A stretch of 37,291 nt of DNA, from IMG/VR virus record IMGVR_UViG_3300010396_000074, positions 1 to 37,291 of that record, one strand, 5' to 3'. The stretch comes from a virus. Under the pieces are notes generated by a model, which was not told the origin of the DNA, ran no database searches, and saw only the letters and a program-made list of their open reading frames with translations. Of the stretch, positions 5,909 to 13,707 are shown in pieces. A program made the translations under genes and the position numbers. The stretch's first letter is position 1. Each line of letters opens with the position of its first letter.

Positions 5909-6346
5909 TCAAGCGGGCCGCGTGTACGTCCCGAAATGCGTAGCCGTGATGGCGTGCTCGTACACGCCGTTCCCGTTGTCGCTCGTCCCGTCGGCGGACG
6001 TATTCCCGCTGATGCCCATGAGCGGCGAGACTTGCGAGACGAACCCGACGTGATGCGCGTGATCGTTGGCATCGACGTAAAAGTAGAGGTCACCGACCTG
6101 CGGCGTCTCCACGATCCAGCCGTTCTTCGTGCACACGTCCCGAATCGCTTGCGCCGCGCTCAGGCGGGGGATGGGACTCTCGCCCTGAAACAAAAGGTCC
6201 AGCACCATCGTCGCGAACTCGGCGCACCATGAATCCCCGAACTCGCCCGTGCTCCAGCGCTGGATCGCTTCCACCCGCAGGCCACGGTTCTGCACGTCGC
6301 TCTCCCGCACGAACCGAAAGAGGCGCGCAATGTCTACGACGTTCAT
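5909..6346 (-). CDS. CHAP-domain endolysin
   Basis: 145 residues; the ATG overlaps the holin stop as ATGA. The CHAP (cysteine, histidine-dependent amidohydrolase/peptidase) pattern is visible: GDSWCAEFATMVLDLL with the probable catalytic Cys41, PQVGDLYFY at 82-90, DHAHHVGFV with the probable catalytic His99, and GNTS with Asn115 as third catalytic residue. It cleaves peptidoglycan peptide cross-links or the amide bond. No signal peptide or separate cell-wall-binding domain is present, so release depends on the holin, as in a classical holin-endolysin system. It lies directly behind the holin. Confidence 0.85.
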   Translation of the reverse strand: MNVVDIARLFRFVRESDVQNRGLRVEAIQRWSTGEFGDSWCAEFATMVLDLLFQGESPIPRLSAAQAIRDVCTKNGWIVETPQVGDLYFYVDANDHAHHVGFVSQVSPLMGISGNTSADGTSDNGNGVYEHAITATHFGTYTRPA

Positions 6347-6657
6347 TTGCCACCCCCGAACTTCGCGGGCAAGAACGGTTGCAGGGCACCCCCCACGCTC
6401 TTGATCGTCGCCGTCATCAGGTCCGCGCTCAACATCGCCAGACACAGCACGGCGGGGACCGCAACCACCGCGAGCCGCACGTTCGACGGGGCCGCACTCT
6501 TGGTTTCAAGGAACGTCAGGTGCGAGAAGATGGCGAGCCCCACCAGCGCCACGAGCTTCGAGAGGATCGTGTTCAGCACGACCTCCGCGTGACTCACCGC
6601 AATCACGGCTTTGCTCGGTCTCGCGGTCTGTGGGTCCGGCACAATCGGGGCCGTCAT
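6343..6657 (-). CDS. Holin-like protein with two membrane segments
   Basis: 104 residues; the ATG overlaps the preceding stop as ATGA. Two hydrophobic stretches (about 27-48, VLNTILSKLVALVGLAIF; about 60-80, VRLAVVAVPAVLCLAML) are separated by a short polar loop, and the protein ends in a Gly-Lys tip (KFGGGK). The size and two-helix topology fit a class II holin. It directly precedes the CHAP endolysin in transcription order. Family not recognised; function rests on topology and place. Confidence 0.65.
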   Translation of the reverse strand: MTAPIVPDPQTARPSKAVIAVSHAEVVLNTILSKLVALVGLAIFSHLTFLETKSAAPSNVRLAVVAVPAVLCLAMLSADLMTATIKSVGGALQPFLPAKFGGGK

Positions 6658-7055
6658 CTCGGTTTCTTCCGGCGTTCGATAGGAGGAGGCAACTGGAGAG
6701 CGGCCGGTGCGACCGGCAAATCTGTCAGCGACGTGAGCACGTTCTCGTTCCAGCGGTGGATCGCGCCGTACATGTCCCGCTGCCACTGTTCTTCCGTCTG
6801 CACATGCAGGTCGAACTGGCCCGTGTGCTCTTTGAGGCGGTGGTCGATCCCTTCGAGTTTCCGCACCACCCCGTTCGGCACCGGACTGTTGGGATCGCCA
6901 AAGACGGCCGTGACCAACGACTGCACCATCGAGAGCATCTTCATGAAGCGGTTGGCGAACCAGAGCAGCACGACGCCAGCCCCCGCGACGAGTCCCCCGA
7001 CCACAATCGGCTCCGGGTTCCCGCTGGCTTCCTGCGCGAGTTGGAGGAGGGTCAT
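6654..7055 (-). CDS. Single-span membrane protein of the lysis cassette (133 aa)
   Basis: Starts at an ATG with GAGG upstream. One membrane segment near residues 17-36 (PIVVGGLVAGAGVVLLWFAN) is followed by an amphipathic helix, a polar helical region with several Gln and His residues, and a basic Pro-rich end (PPPIERRKKPR). The topology fits an antiholin, a class III holin or an inner-membrane lysis accessory. It heads the cassette before the two-span holin. No family recognised. Confidence 0.55.
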   Translation of the reverse strand: MTLLQLAQEASGNPEPIVVGGLVAGAGVVLLWFANRFMKMLSMVQSLVTAVFGDPNSPVPNGVVRKLEGIDHRLKEHTGQFDLHVQTEEQWQRDMYGAIHRWNENVLTSLTDLPVAPAALQLPPPIERRKKPR

Positions 7056-7089
7056 GGCGTCTCAACCTCGTTATCGGAACGGAAGACGG

Positions 7090-10000
7090 TCACGGGCGTT
7101 TCCCTCCATACGTTTTGAGATAGCTCTCCACCGGATCATCGGCCGCCGGCGCGTTCGCGCTTCCCTTGATCTCATTCAGGAACTTTTCCCGTGCCGCATC
7201 TGAGCGATCGACGCCTGCCTTGTTGACGGCCTTCGTGAAGATGCCTTCCAACTTCGGCCCGGTAAAGCCACGCTGCTGCGCTTCATGCATCGCCTGATCA
7301 GCCACAGCCTGCCGCTTGACTGGATCACGCTCGCCATAGATACGCTTCACAACGTCCTGCTGCCACGTCGATTCGTCGCGCTTGTCCGCCGCATCCCGCG
7401 GCGCCGTGCCCGGGGTGGCTTCCGTGAACGGGTTCAGGTTCCCGATCAGCGATGCGAGGCCGGATCGCGCCCCCGGCGTCTGCTCTGGAATCCCCATCGC
7501 AGCGCCCGCGTTCAAGTTCCGCGCGACGGCCATGATCCGCTCAGGAATCCCGTCATCTGCGTTTAGGTGCACGCCCTGAATCGAGCCGAGCGCGCCGTCG
7601 CGGTCCAAGTAGAGATCGTGCCCAGTTCCGAGCGCCCACGCCGCCGCTGGTGCCGGACCGACCATCCCAAGCGCCGCGTTCGCTGCCGCCTTGATCGTCC
7701 CGCTTACCTTGTCGCCCTTCTTGGCGTAGGCGATCGGCTCCAGGATGCGCAACGCAGCCGCGCTTGAGGGGTCCATGAAGCCTTTCCGGAGGTAGACTTC
7801 CTTCGCATGCGGCCCCAGCACCTTTGCGGCTTCGTCTGGGTTCCCGCGGAAGTATCGGTAGCTCGAGGGGTCCGTGGGATGAAAGACGCCGTTCGCGTCT
7901 GGCAGGTGATAGACACCCGATGCGATGTCGTCTTCGTGCCCTGGCGCGTTCTGCGTATTCGGATGGCCGGACAAGAGGTAGCCGATCCCTGCGGTCGCGG
8001 CCGCGAACCCAGCCGGTCCACGCGCCGCCGTCAGCAACCGCGGCACGACCTGCGCGCCGCCCTCCGGCAGCGGAGCGCCACTCGATCCGGCCAGTGACTT
8101 GAACGCCGTGCCGTACTTCGCTTTGTTGATCGCGATGAACGGCGTGATCCCCGCGTCCTGTAGGAACTGCGCCGCGCTCCCCGAGTTCCGACCAACGTAG
8201 TTTCCCGCGTGGCCGGTCACGTAGTCGCGCTCGAGCCCGGCAAACGCCGGATCCTTTGGTGTAAGCCCTGCCTTCTTCGCCCCTGCCTCGAAGTCCTCCG
8301 AGGCAACCAACCGAGCGCGCGGATCAATGCCGGATGGTCCGAAAAGAATGTGATGGCCCTTGTTCAGCCAGCCCCCGCCGTCATCCGGCGAGATGCGCAG
8401 GGCACCCTCAAGAGCAAGCCGGTGCAGGCGCGCCACCGTACCAGGGTCATCGAAGTCGACGGCCTTGAAGCGCGCCAGCGTCGACGCCACCTTCGCCAAC
8501 GGCACCCCTTTCGCAATCGCTTCCGCTGCACCGGCGTCGGCGGGAATCCCCGTGCCAACCGTCGAGGCGAGCGTCCGGCCGTGTCCATAGGCGACCAACG
8601 GGTTCAGCAACACGGAGCGCGTGGCCGCACCGGCGATCTTCTTCAGCACCTTCGGGGGGCCCGTCTGTCCGCGGACCTGCTGCTGGAACTGATCGACTGC
8701 GTTCGCGACTTCGGTGGGCACCGCGAAGCGCCGGAACCCAACCGGAATATCCTTTCCCTCTGGCGGCGGATCGACCAACTGATGCAGGTCGTTGAATATG
8801 ATGACGCGCTTCCCGGCCGGCGCGTTTTCCTCTGGGCCGAGTTCCGCGTTCGGGATCTTCGCGATGGCGTCGTAGACCGCGTTCTTCTGCATCTTCGCGA
8901 CCTTGTCCCGCGCGTCCGCCACCGCCGCCTGACGGAAATCCGAGACGTACTCGCGCGCCGATCCGGTCGCCATGAGCTTCGACGCAGACGCGGCCGTGCC
9001 GGGCGGCAGGTTCCGGATCGGTGGCTTCTCGCGTCCGGTGTATTCCGGTCCCTGCACGGGCGCATCGGCACCCTTCGGCGTGAGCCGCACGACATCGGGC
9101 TTCTGGCCGAGGATAAGCTTCGCAACGCCCGTGCGCGGCTCGGTCGCACCGGGGTTCCGTTCCGCAGTCGCCTGCGCGTTGCGGATGTTCTGTTCGTTGA
9201 CGCGGTCCTGCGAGAGTAACCGCATGTACAGCCCGAGCGACGGCCTTCGGAAGGTCGATGGATCGACCCCAGCCCCGACCGCCCCGGCTTCATTGAAGCC
9301 CTGGACGTTCATCTTCGCGCGATCAAGCGCCTGCTGAAACCACGGCTCCGATTCCACGTTCGCGGGCAACTGCGTCCGGAGCGCGTCGGCGCGCGCGGTA
9401 AAGTTCTGCGCTGCCTCGCTCAGCATCCGCGCTCGCGCGCCAGTCTCCGTCACGGGCGCGGTCGGCAAATGCTGGTCGATGTCGAGCGGTTCGCCATGCT
9501 CGCCGGCGCTCGCGCCGAAATCAAAGTCCTCACCGTTCGCGTGCGCTACCTCATTCCGGCGCGCGACTTCGCGCCAGATATCGTCCGGATGCAGTCCGTC
9601 CCGCTCCTGCAGGATACCTTCGATATTCCCGATCTGCGCTTCATTCCGCATCGTCACAGCGGACGTCGGACCAAACCGTCGCGCATCGGCGTGGTAGACT
9701 TTCGAGGCTTCGGCGCGGCGCGCGAGTTCGTCGATGAGCGGGTCGGTTTCCATTTCCGCCGGCGCACGCAACGCGCCGCCCGGCGTCGTGCGCGAGTACC
9801 AGAGATCGCGCGCCGACTTACTCGGCTGCTCCGCCTTCGCCTGCTCGGCCTGCGCCTGTGTGGCTGCGTCAGCCGCCGCCGTCGTTTTCCGTTCCGCTTC
9901 TGCTTCGAGGTTGTCCAGCAGAATCCGTTTCCCGAACACGTCCTGCTGTTCCGGCGTGAGGTCACGGAGCGAACGATCGACCAAGCCACCAACGAAGCGA

Positions 10001-10875
10001 CCAGCCGATACCGGCGGCATGGCGCCCGCCGAGTGCAGCGCCTCATGAAGTTCTGGTGCACGGTCCCGGATCGGCGCGTAGACATCGGTGAGCGCTTCCT
10101 TTGCGGCCGTCGACAGATCGTTCAGCGCACCTTTCGGGAGCGGAGGAATGCCGGCGTGCATGTCCTTCGGGCCTTCGGGCGCTAATGATGGTGTGCTTGG
10201 CGCCGTCACTGCCGAGCGCGCACCTTCGACAGCGTCGGCAGTTGATGCGTCAGCAAGCGCCCCCGCCCCGCGGATTACTGGCATCGTCAATGCGGCCACA
10301 TCCATACTCGACCCGATTAGGTTCTCGGCCGATTCTTGAAACGGCGGCGCCGGAGCACCGGTGTCATGCACCGACTTCGATACAGCTTCCCCAGTTTGAA
10401 ATGCCGCCTTAACTGCGCGCACCGGCGCTGTGACCGCACGATAAGCACTCGCAATCGGATGGGTGATGACATCCGCCGGAAATTGAGCAGCCCCCGCGAT
10501 GAGGTTCGGCACCTGCGCGTCAACCTCTCCGAGTGGGGACTGCCGAAAGAGGTCAGCGCGAAGCGCCTGCGCGTCCGGCGGGGCAATCGGCGCGCTCTGC
10601 GGACTCGCCACGGTCGCCGTCACATCCCGTGGCGATTGAATGAGCGGCGTGCGCTCTGGGATTGTTGCGGGCTCGCTCGGCCGCCGAGGTTGATAAATGC
10701 TCGTCGCATCCGCACTAGCCATCGGCACCCTCAGCGGCTTGAGCACCGGCGCGGTCGGCTTCGGCCCATACTTCTCGAGGTACGACGACACCGGATCTTG
10801 CCCGTACTTTTCAAGGTACGAAGCGACCGGATCGTCCGGAGGAACCGCCGCAATGGGCGGGGCGCTCGCGTCCAT
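7090..10875 (-). CDS. Giant internal virion (DNA-ejection) protein (1261 aa)
   Basis: Starts at an ATG with GACGAGGAG upstream, one base after the previous stop. It is by far the largest gene, in the place of P22 gp16/T7 gp16-type ejection proteins, behind two smaller internal proteins. The sequence is Ala/Pro-rich at the N-terminus, helical in the middle (Gln/Ala-rich at 330-350), with a hydrophobic part near 930-960. I see no lytic transglycosylase signature. The motif DPVxSYLxxYG occurs at residues 15-25, 27-37 and again at 1247-1257, at both ends of the chain. The C-terminal half also recalls large polyvalent phage proteins. It probably enters the cell with the DNA. Confidence 0.6.
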   Translation of the reverse strand: MDASAPPIAAVPPDDPVASYLEKYGQDPVSSYLEKYGPKPTAPVLKPLRVPMASADATSIYQPRRPSEPATIPERTPLIQSPRDVTATVASPQSAPIAPPDAQALRADLFRQSPLGEVDAQVPNLIAGAAQFPADVITHPIASAYRAVTAPVRAVKAAFQTGEAVSKSVHDTGAPAPPFQESAENLIGSSMDVAALTMPVIRGAGALADASTADAVEGARSAVTAPSTPSLAPEGPKDMHAGIPPLPKGALNDLSTAAKEALTDVYAPIRDRAPELHEALHSAGAMPPVSAGRFVGGLVDRSLRDLTPEQQDVFGKRILLDNLEAEAERKTTAAADAATQAQAEQAKAEQPSKSARDLWYSRTTPGGALRAPAEMETDPLIDELARRAEASKVYHADARRFGPTSAVTMRNEAQIGNIEGILQERDGLHPDDIWREVARRNEVAHANGEDFDFGASAGEHGEPLDIDQHLPTAPVTETGARARMLSEAAQNFTARADALRTQLPANVESEPWFQQALDRAKMNVQGFNEAGAVGAGVDPSTFRRPSLGLYMRLLSQDRVNEQNIRNAQATAERNPGATEPRTGVAKLILGQKPDVVRLTPKGADAPVQGPEYTGREKPPIRNLPPGTAASASKLMATGSAREYVSDFRQAAVADARDKVAKMQKNAVYDAIAKIPNAELGPEENAPAGKRVIIFNDLHQLVDPPPEGKDIPVGFRRFAVPTEVANAVDQFQQQVRGQTGPPKVLKKIAGAATRSVLLNPLVAYGHGRTLASTVGTGIPADAGAAEAIAKGVPLAKVASTLARFKAVDFDDPGTVARLHRLALEGALRISPDDGGGWLNKGHHILFGPSGIDPRARLVASEDFEAGAKKAGLTPKDPAFAGLERDYVTGHAGNYVGRNSGSAAQFLQDAGITPFIAINKAKYGTAFKSLAGSSGAPLPEGGAQVVPRLLTAARGPAGFAAATAGIGYLLSGHPNTQNAPGHEDDIASGVYHLPDANGVFHPTDPSSYRYFRGNPDEAAKVLGPHAKEVYLRKGFMDPSSAAALRILEPIAYAKKGDKVSGTIKAAANAALGMVGPAPAAAWALGTGHDLYLDRDGALGSIQGVHLNADDGIPERIMAVARNLNAGAAMGIPEQTPGARSGLASLIGNLNPFTEATPGTAPRDAADKRDESTWQQDVVKRIYGERDPVKRQAVADQAMHEAQQRGFTGPKLEGIFTKAVNKAGVDRSDAAREKFLNEIKGSANAPAADDPVESYLKTYGGKRP

Positions 10876-10876
10876 G

Positions 10877-12280
10877 CTACTCCTCGTCGTCCTCTTCGGG
10901 CTTCACGACCTGCGGCGTCGGCACGGATGGCACGACCGCATCCTTCGGGCGCGGCCCCAACTTCGTCGCGATGTCGGCTTCGGACATCTTCTGCGCGCGC
11001 AGCGCATTCGCCGCGGCGTCCCAGTGCGCGCTCTGAGTTGGATACGGGTTCGGCGGCGTGGGCGGCATCCCAGCGACCACCGGACCGGGTGTTGCGCCAG
11101 CAACCGGAGCCGCTCCGCTCGCAGATGCAGGAACCGCGACCGGCGCGGCAGGCGAACTCGCCGTCGAGATGGACTTCAAGTTCAGCATCGGGGGTTTCAC
11201 GGGTGGTGCCGGAGCAACCGCTGCGGGCGCCGGGACCGTCAGCGGCGTGATCGGGGCAGCCGCCTTCGCGCCCTGCGCGGTCGCGGGCCAGCCACCCGGA
11301 GGCACCGGCCCGCTCGGCATCGGCGGGTACGACGTTGTTCCGGGAGGCGCAGACGCACCCGGAGTGCCCGCGCTGGCCGCTGGCGTTGTGCCAGCGGGCG
11401 ATGTCCCAGACGCGGGCACTTTGAGCCGCGGCACCATGCCCGCGGCCTCCTCGGGCGTTTTCGCCATGCCGGACGAGAAGATCGTTCCCGCCTGCCGACT
11501 GGTCGAGGCATCGGCCTTCGCCTGGACAGCGCCGGCCGCGGCCGCGACTTCGTAGTCCTTCACCCCGAACTTGTTCGCCGCCGCCGCGACGTCAGGGTCG
11601 GCGGCGAGAATATCCCGCGCTTTCTGCGGGTCGCCGCCAGAGAGTGTTCCGAGTTGCGTGAGAAAATCCTTCTTCTGCTTGTCGACTTCGGCTGGGCTCA
11701 GCGGCTTGTTTGCGTTCGCCCCGGTCCGCTGCGCAATCCCAGCCGCCTGCACGGCCTGCCGCAACTGCGCGGCTTTGGTCATGTTGTCGACCTTGTACCT
11801 CTCCGCCGTGAGCGCCGCATCGGCCTTCGCCTTCGCGTCCCGCGCCGTCCTCAGGGCGCCGACATAGTCCGCCTGGTTGTCGGGATCGAACGATGGCTTT
11901 TCACCCGTCTCGGCATCCGGCGCAACGAGATGGTGCTCTGGGAATTCGCTCTGAAGATCCGTAAACGCCTGCTGGTTCGCTTTCGTCTTCCGCGCGTCCG
12001 GCGCCGCGATCCGGGCCTGCTGGTTTCCGAGCATGGCTTCGTGATAGGCCTTCGTCGCTTCGAGCGTCGCCTTGTGGAGCTCCATCTCGTTGTTCAGCCG
12101 CATGACGTTCAGCGAGTAGTTCCGGTCCGCGATCTTGCGCAGATAAGCGTTTTGGATCAGCGACGTCGCCCCCTGACTGAGCGCGCCGATGATCGACCCC
12201 CAATCCGGCGCGGCTGGCGCCTTCGGGTAGATCCCCGAGCCTTCCAGCCCGCCGAGCGAAGCCTGATAGGGACGCGGCAT
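10877..12280 (-). CDS. Putative internal virion protein (467 aa)
   Basis: The N-terminal half is helical (ADRNYSLNVMRLNNEMELHK onward; coiled-coil-like to about residue 90). A second helical block runs from about 180 to 270. The C-terminal 200 residues are Pro/Ala/Gly-rich low complexity ending in an acidic tip (PEEDDEE). This layout and the position between a small hydrophobic-start protein and the giant protein fit the middle member of a three-protein ejection set (as in P22 gp7/gp20/gp16 or T7 gp14/15/16). No motif recognised, so the assignment rests on context. Confidence 0.5.
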   Translation of the reverse strand: MPRPYQASLGGLEGSGIYPKAPAAPDWGSIIGALSQGATSLIQNAYLRKIADRNYSLNVMRLNNEMELHKATLEATKAYHEAMLGNQQARIAAPDARKTKANQQAFTDLQSEFPEHHLVAPDAETGEKPSFDPDNQADYVGALRTARDAKAKADAALTAERYKVDNMTKAAQLRQAVQAAGIAQRTGANANKPLSPAEVDKQKKDFLTQLGTLSGGDPQKARDILAADPDVAAAANKFGVKDYEVAAAAGAVQAKADASTSRQAGTIFSSGMAKTPEEAAGMVPRLKVPASGTSPAGTTPAASAGTPGASAPPGTTSYPPMPSGPVPPGGWPATAQGAKAAAPITPLTVPAPAAVAPAPPVKPPMLNLKSISTASSPAAPVAVPASASGAAPVAGATPGPVVAGMPPTPPNPYPTQSAHWDAAANALRAQKMSEADIATKLGPRPKDAVVPSVPTPQVVKPEEDDEE

Positions 12281-12283
12281 CGG

Positions 12284-12937
12284 TTACTGGTTCCTGTCCG
12301 CAGGACTCGCGAACACGTTGAAGTCAGACGTGCTTCCACCTTTCGCCCATGACCCGCGACCGAGCGGGTTCACGGGATCAATCCCGTTGTAGGTGTTCGA
12401 ATACGGCGAACTAGTCGGCCCGGGCGCACCGGTCGGTACGCCATACGCGGCGGCGATCGGCGAGGTCGCCGGCGGCGGAGTCGTCGTGCCCGCGGGAATC
12501 CTCGGCGTCGAAAGCGCACCAAGCGCGCCACTGATCCCGTTCGCCGCGCCGGCGACTTCGCCCGCGTTGCCCTGCGCGTTCACTTCGGCCAGCTGCGCCT
12601 CGTTCATGTTCGAGAGATTCTGCTTCTCGAGCGACTGCTGCACGCCCAAATCCTTGCCAACCTGACCGCCGAGCGTGCGCGCGCCACCAGCGGACGGTGT
12701 CGTGCTTGAGGCTGGGGCGCCGGCCGTGACGTCACCACCGCCCGCTAGCCCACGCTGCACCGTCTCCTCCGCCGTATCCTCGCGCGTGTTCTTCTGGCCG
12801 AGCGCCAACTGCGAGGAGGCCGTGTCGTAAGCCTTGCCGATGACGCCCTTCTGCTTCTGCCGGTTCTGGTTCGCGGTGACGGCTTCCGCACCGCCGCCGA
12901 CCAGCGCCGCCGCCGCGGCCACAAGAATCCACGTCAT
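12284..12937 (-). CDS. Putative small internal virion protein (217 aa)
   Basis: The ATG overlaps the cupin gene's stop as ATGA. It begins with a hydrophobic Ala/Val segment (MTWILVAAAAALVGGGAEAV), then a polar helix (NQNRQKQKGVIGKAYDTASS) and a Gly/Ala/Pro/Thr-rich rest. T7 gp14- and P22 gp7-like ejection proteins often start with such a hydrophobic helix and have a disordered remainder. First of the three probable internal proteins. The assignment is from layout and neighbours. Confidence 0.5.
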   Translation of the reverse strand: MTWILVAAAAALVGGGAEAVTANQNRQKQKGVIGKAYDTASSQLALGQKNTREDTAEETVQRGLAGGGDVTAGAPASSTTPSAGGARTLGGQVGKDLGVQQSLEKQNLSNMNEAQLAEVNAQGNAGEVAGAANGISGALGALSTPRIPAGTTTPPPATSPIAAAYGVPTGAPGPTSSPYSNTYNGIDPVNPLGRGSWAKGGSTSDFNVFASPADRNQ

Positions 12938-13404
12938 GGCGCCACCTCGCCGACCAGGAGCGGGTTGACGTGGGGTTCGATCAGGAGCGCTTCGAGCTTC
13001 GCCAAGTCTGTCTCGTCGGTCGGATGCACCGTCGTCCAGATCGTTTCCTCATGGACGTAGAAGAGCTTCTGCATCCCCGGTTCCGAAATGAACGTGTAGG
13101 GTGCCTCGACGTGCCGGACTCCTTCGCCATCGCCAACGCGGAACGACACTCGACCCTTCGAGATGATGTTGAGATGGCGCGTCTTGTGTCGCTTCCCTAA
13201 GATCGTGGCGCCCGCGGGCATCGTGAGCTCGCGCGCGTACACGCCCGGCGCGAAGTAGTGCCGGAGCGGGAAGCAGTCGTTCTCCTGATACCCTTCCAGC
13301 GACCGAATCAGCACTTCGGCCTCGTCCGTCGTCAACGGTGTCCGAAGAGGCAGAAGCGTCGTCACCGGCGGTTCCGTGATACCGAAAGGCAGTATGCTTT
13401 CCAT
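12934..13404 (-). CDS. Cupin-fold virion-region protein (156 aa)
   Basis: The core at residues 55-130 reads as a cupin barrel: VYARELTMPAGATILGKRHK, then TRHLNIISKGRVSFRVGDG, a VEAPYTFISEPG turn and a TIWTTVHPTDETDL end. Two histidines (H73, H77) and E100 could bind a metal. Very similar small proteins are known among phage tail or virion genes, where a structural rather than enzymatic role is likely. It lies between a tail-fibre-like small protein and the internal virion proteins. Confidence 0.65.
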   Translation of the reverse strand: MESILPFGITEPPVTTLLPLRTPLTTDEAEVLIRSLEGYQENDCFPLRHYFAPGVYARELTMPAGATILGKRHKTRHLNIISKGRVSFRVGDGEGVRHVEAPYTFISEPGMQKLFYVHEETIWTTVHPTDETDLAKLEALLIEPHVNPLLVGEVAP

Positions 13405-13407
13405 CGC

Positions 13408-13707
13408 TTACCCTCCGGCCGTGATGAACATGATCTTTGCGCCGTTGCTGGGCGCGCTCGTGAACTTGATCCGATTCTTGTCGCCGGCGTAGCCCGGCGT
13501 GATGCCCCGCACCGCATAGTCGTTCGGCGTACCCTGCAACGCGGGCGTCATCAGCGCACCCGCCACGTACACGACGACGTCATCCTGCCGCAAAATCGAG
13601 TGCGGCAACGCGAACTCCACCGTCGTCCCGTCTCCAGTCGCCGGCGACTGGTAATGCCGATGCGCCATCGCATCGAGCGTGCCGCGGTCCCGATTCTTGC
13701 CGGCCAT
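13408..13707 (-). CDS. Small beta-rich tail protein (99 aa)
   Basis: The ATG immediately follows the TAA of the upstream large gene. The pattern of a polar start, TGDGTTVEFALPHSILRQDD then VVVYVAGAL, and a final IKFTSAPSNGAKIMFITAGG is that of the small beta domain found in T7-like tail fibre N-termini (V-F-P ... V-V-NG ... I-F--AP--G--I). It may be an adaptor or a detached fibre domain. Family likeness is from pattern only. Confidence 0.5.
   Translation of the reverse strand: MAGKNRDRGTLDAMAHRHYQSPATGDGTTVEFALPHSILRQDDVVVYVAGALMTPALQGTPNDYAVRGITPGYAGDKNRIKFTSAPSNGAKIMFITAGG

Noticed and set aside
7090-10875. Lytic transglycosylase domain in the giant virion protein
   Set aside because: No SLT-type catalytic Glu context was seen; cell-wall cutting is left to the CHAP protein or to regions I could not recognise.
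10697-12352. Long open frame on the plus strand (551 codons), and similar ones at 25114-26442 and 32712-34115
   Set aside because: They lie opposite well-supported minus-strand genes, are Arg-rich shadows of GC-rich codons, and lack ribosome binding sites and motifs.
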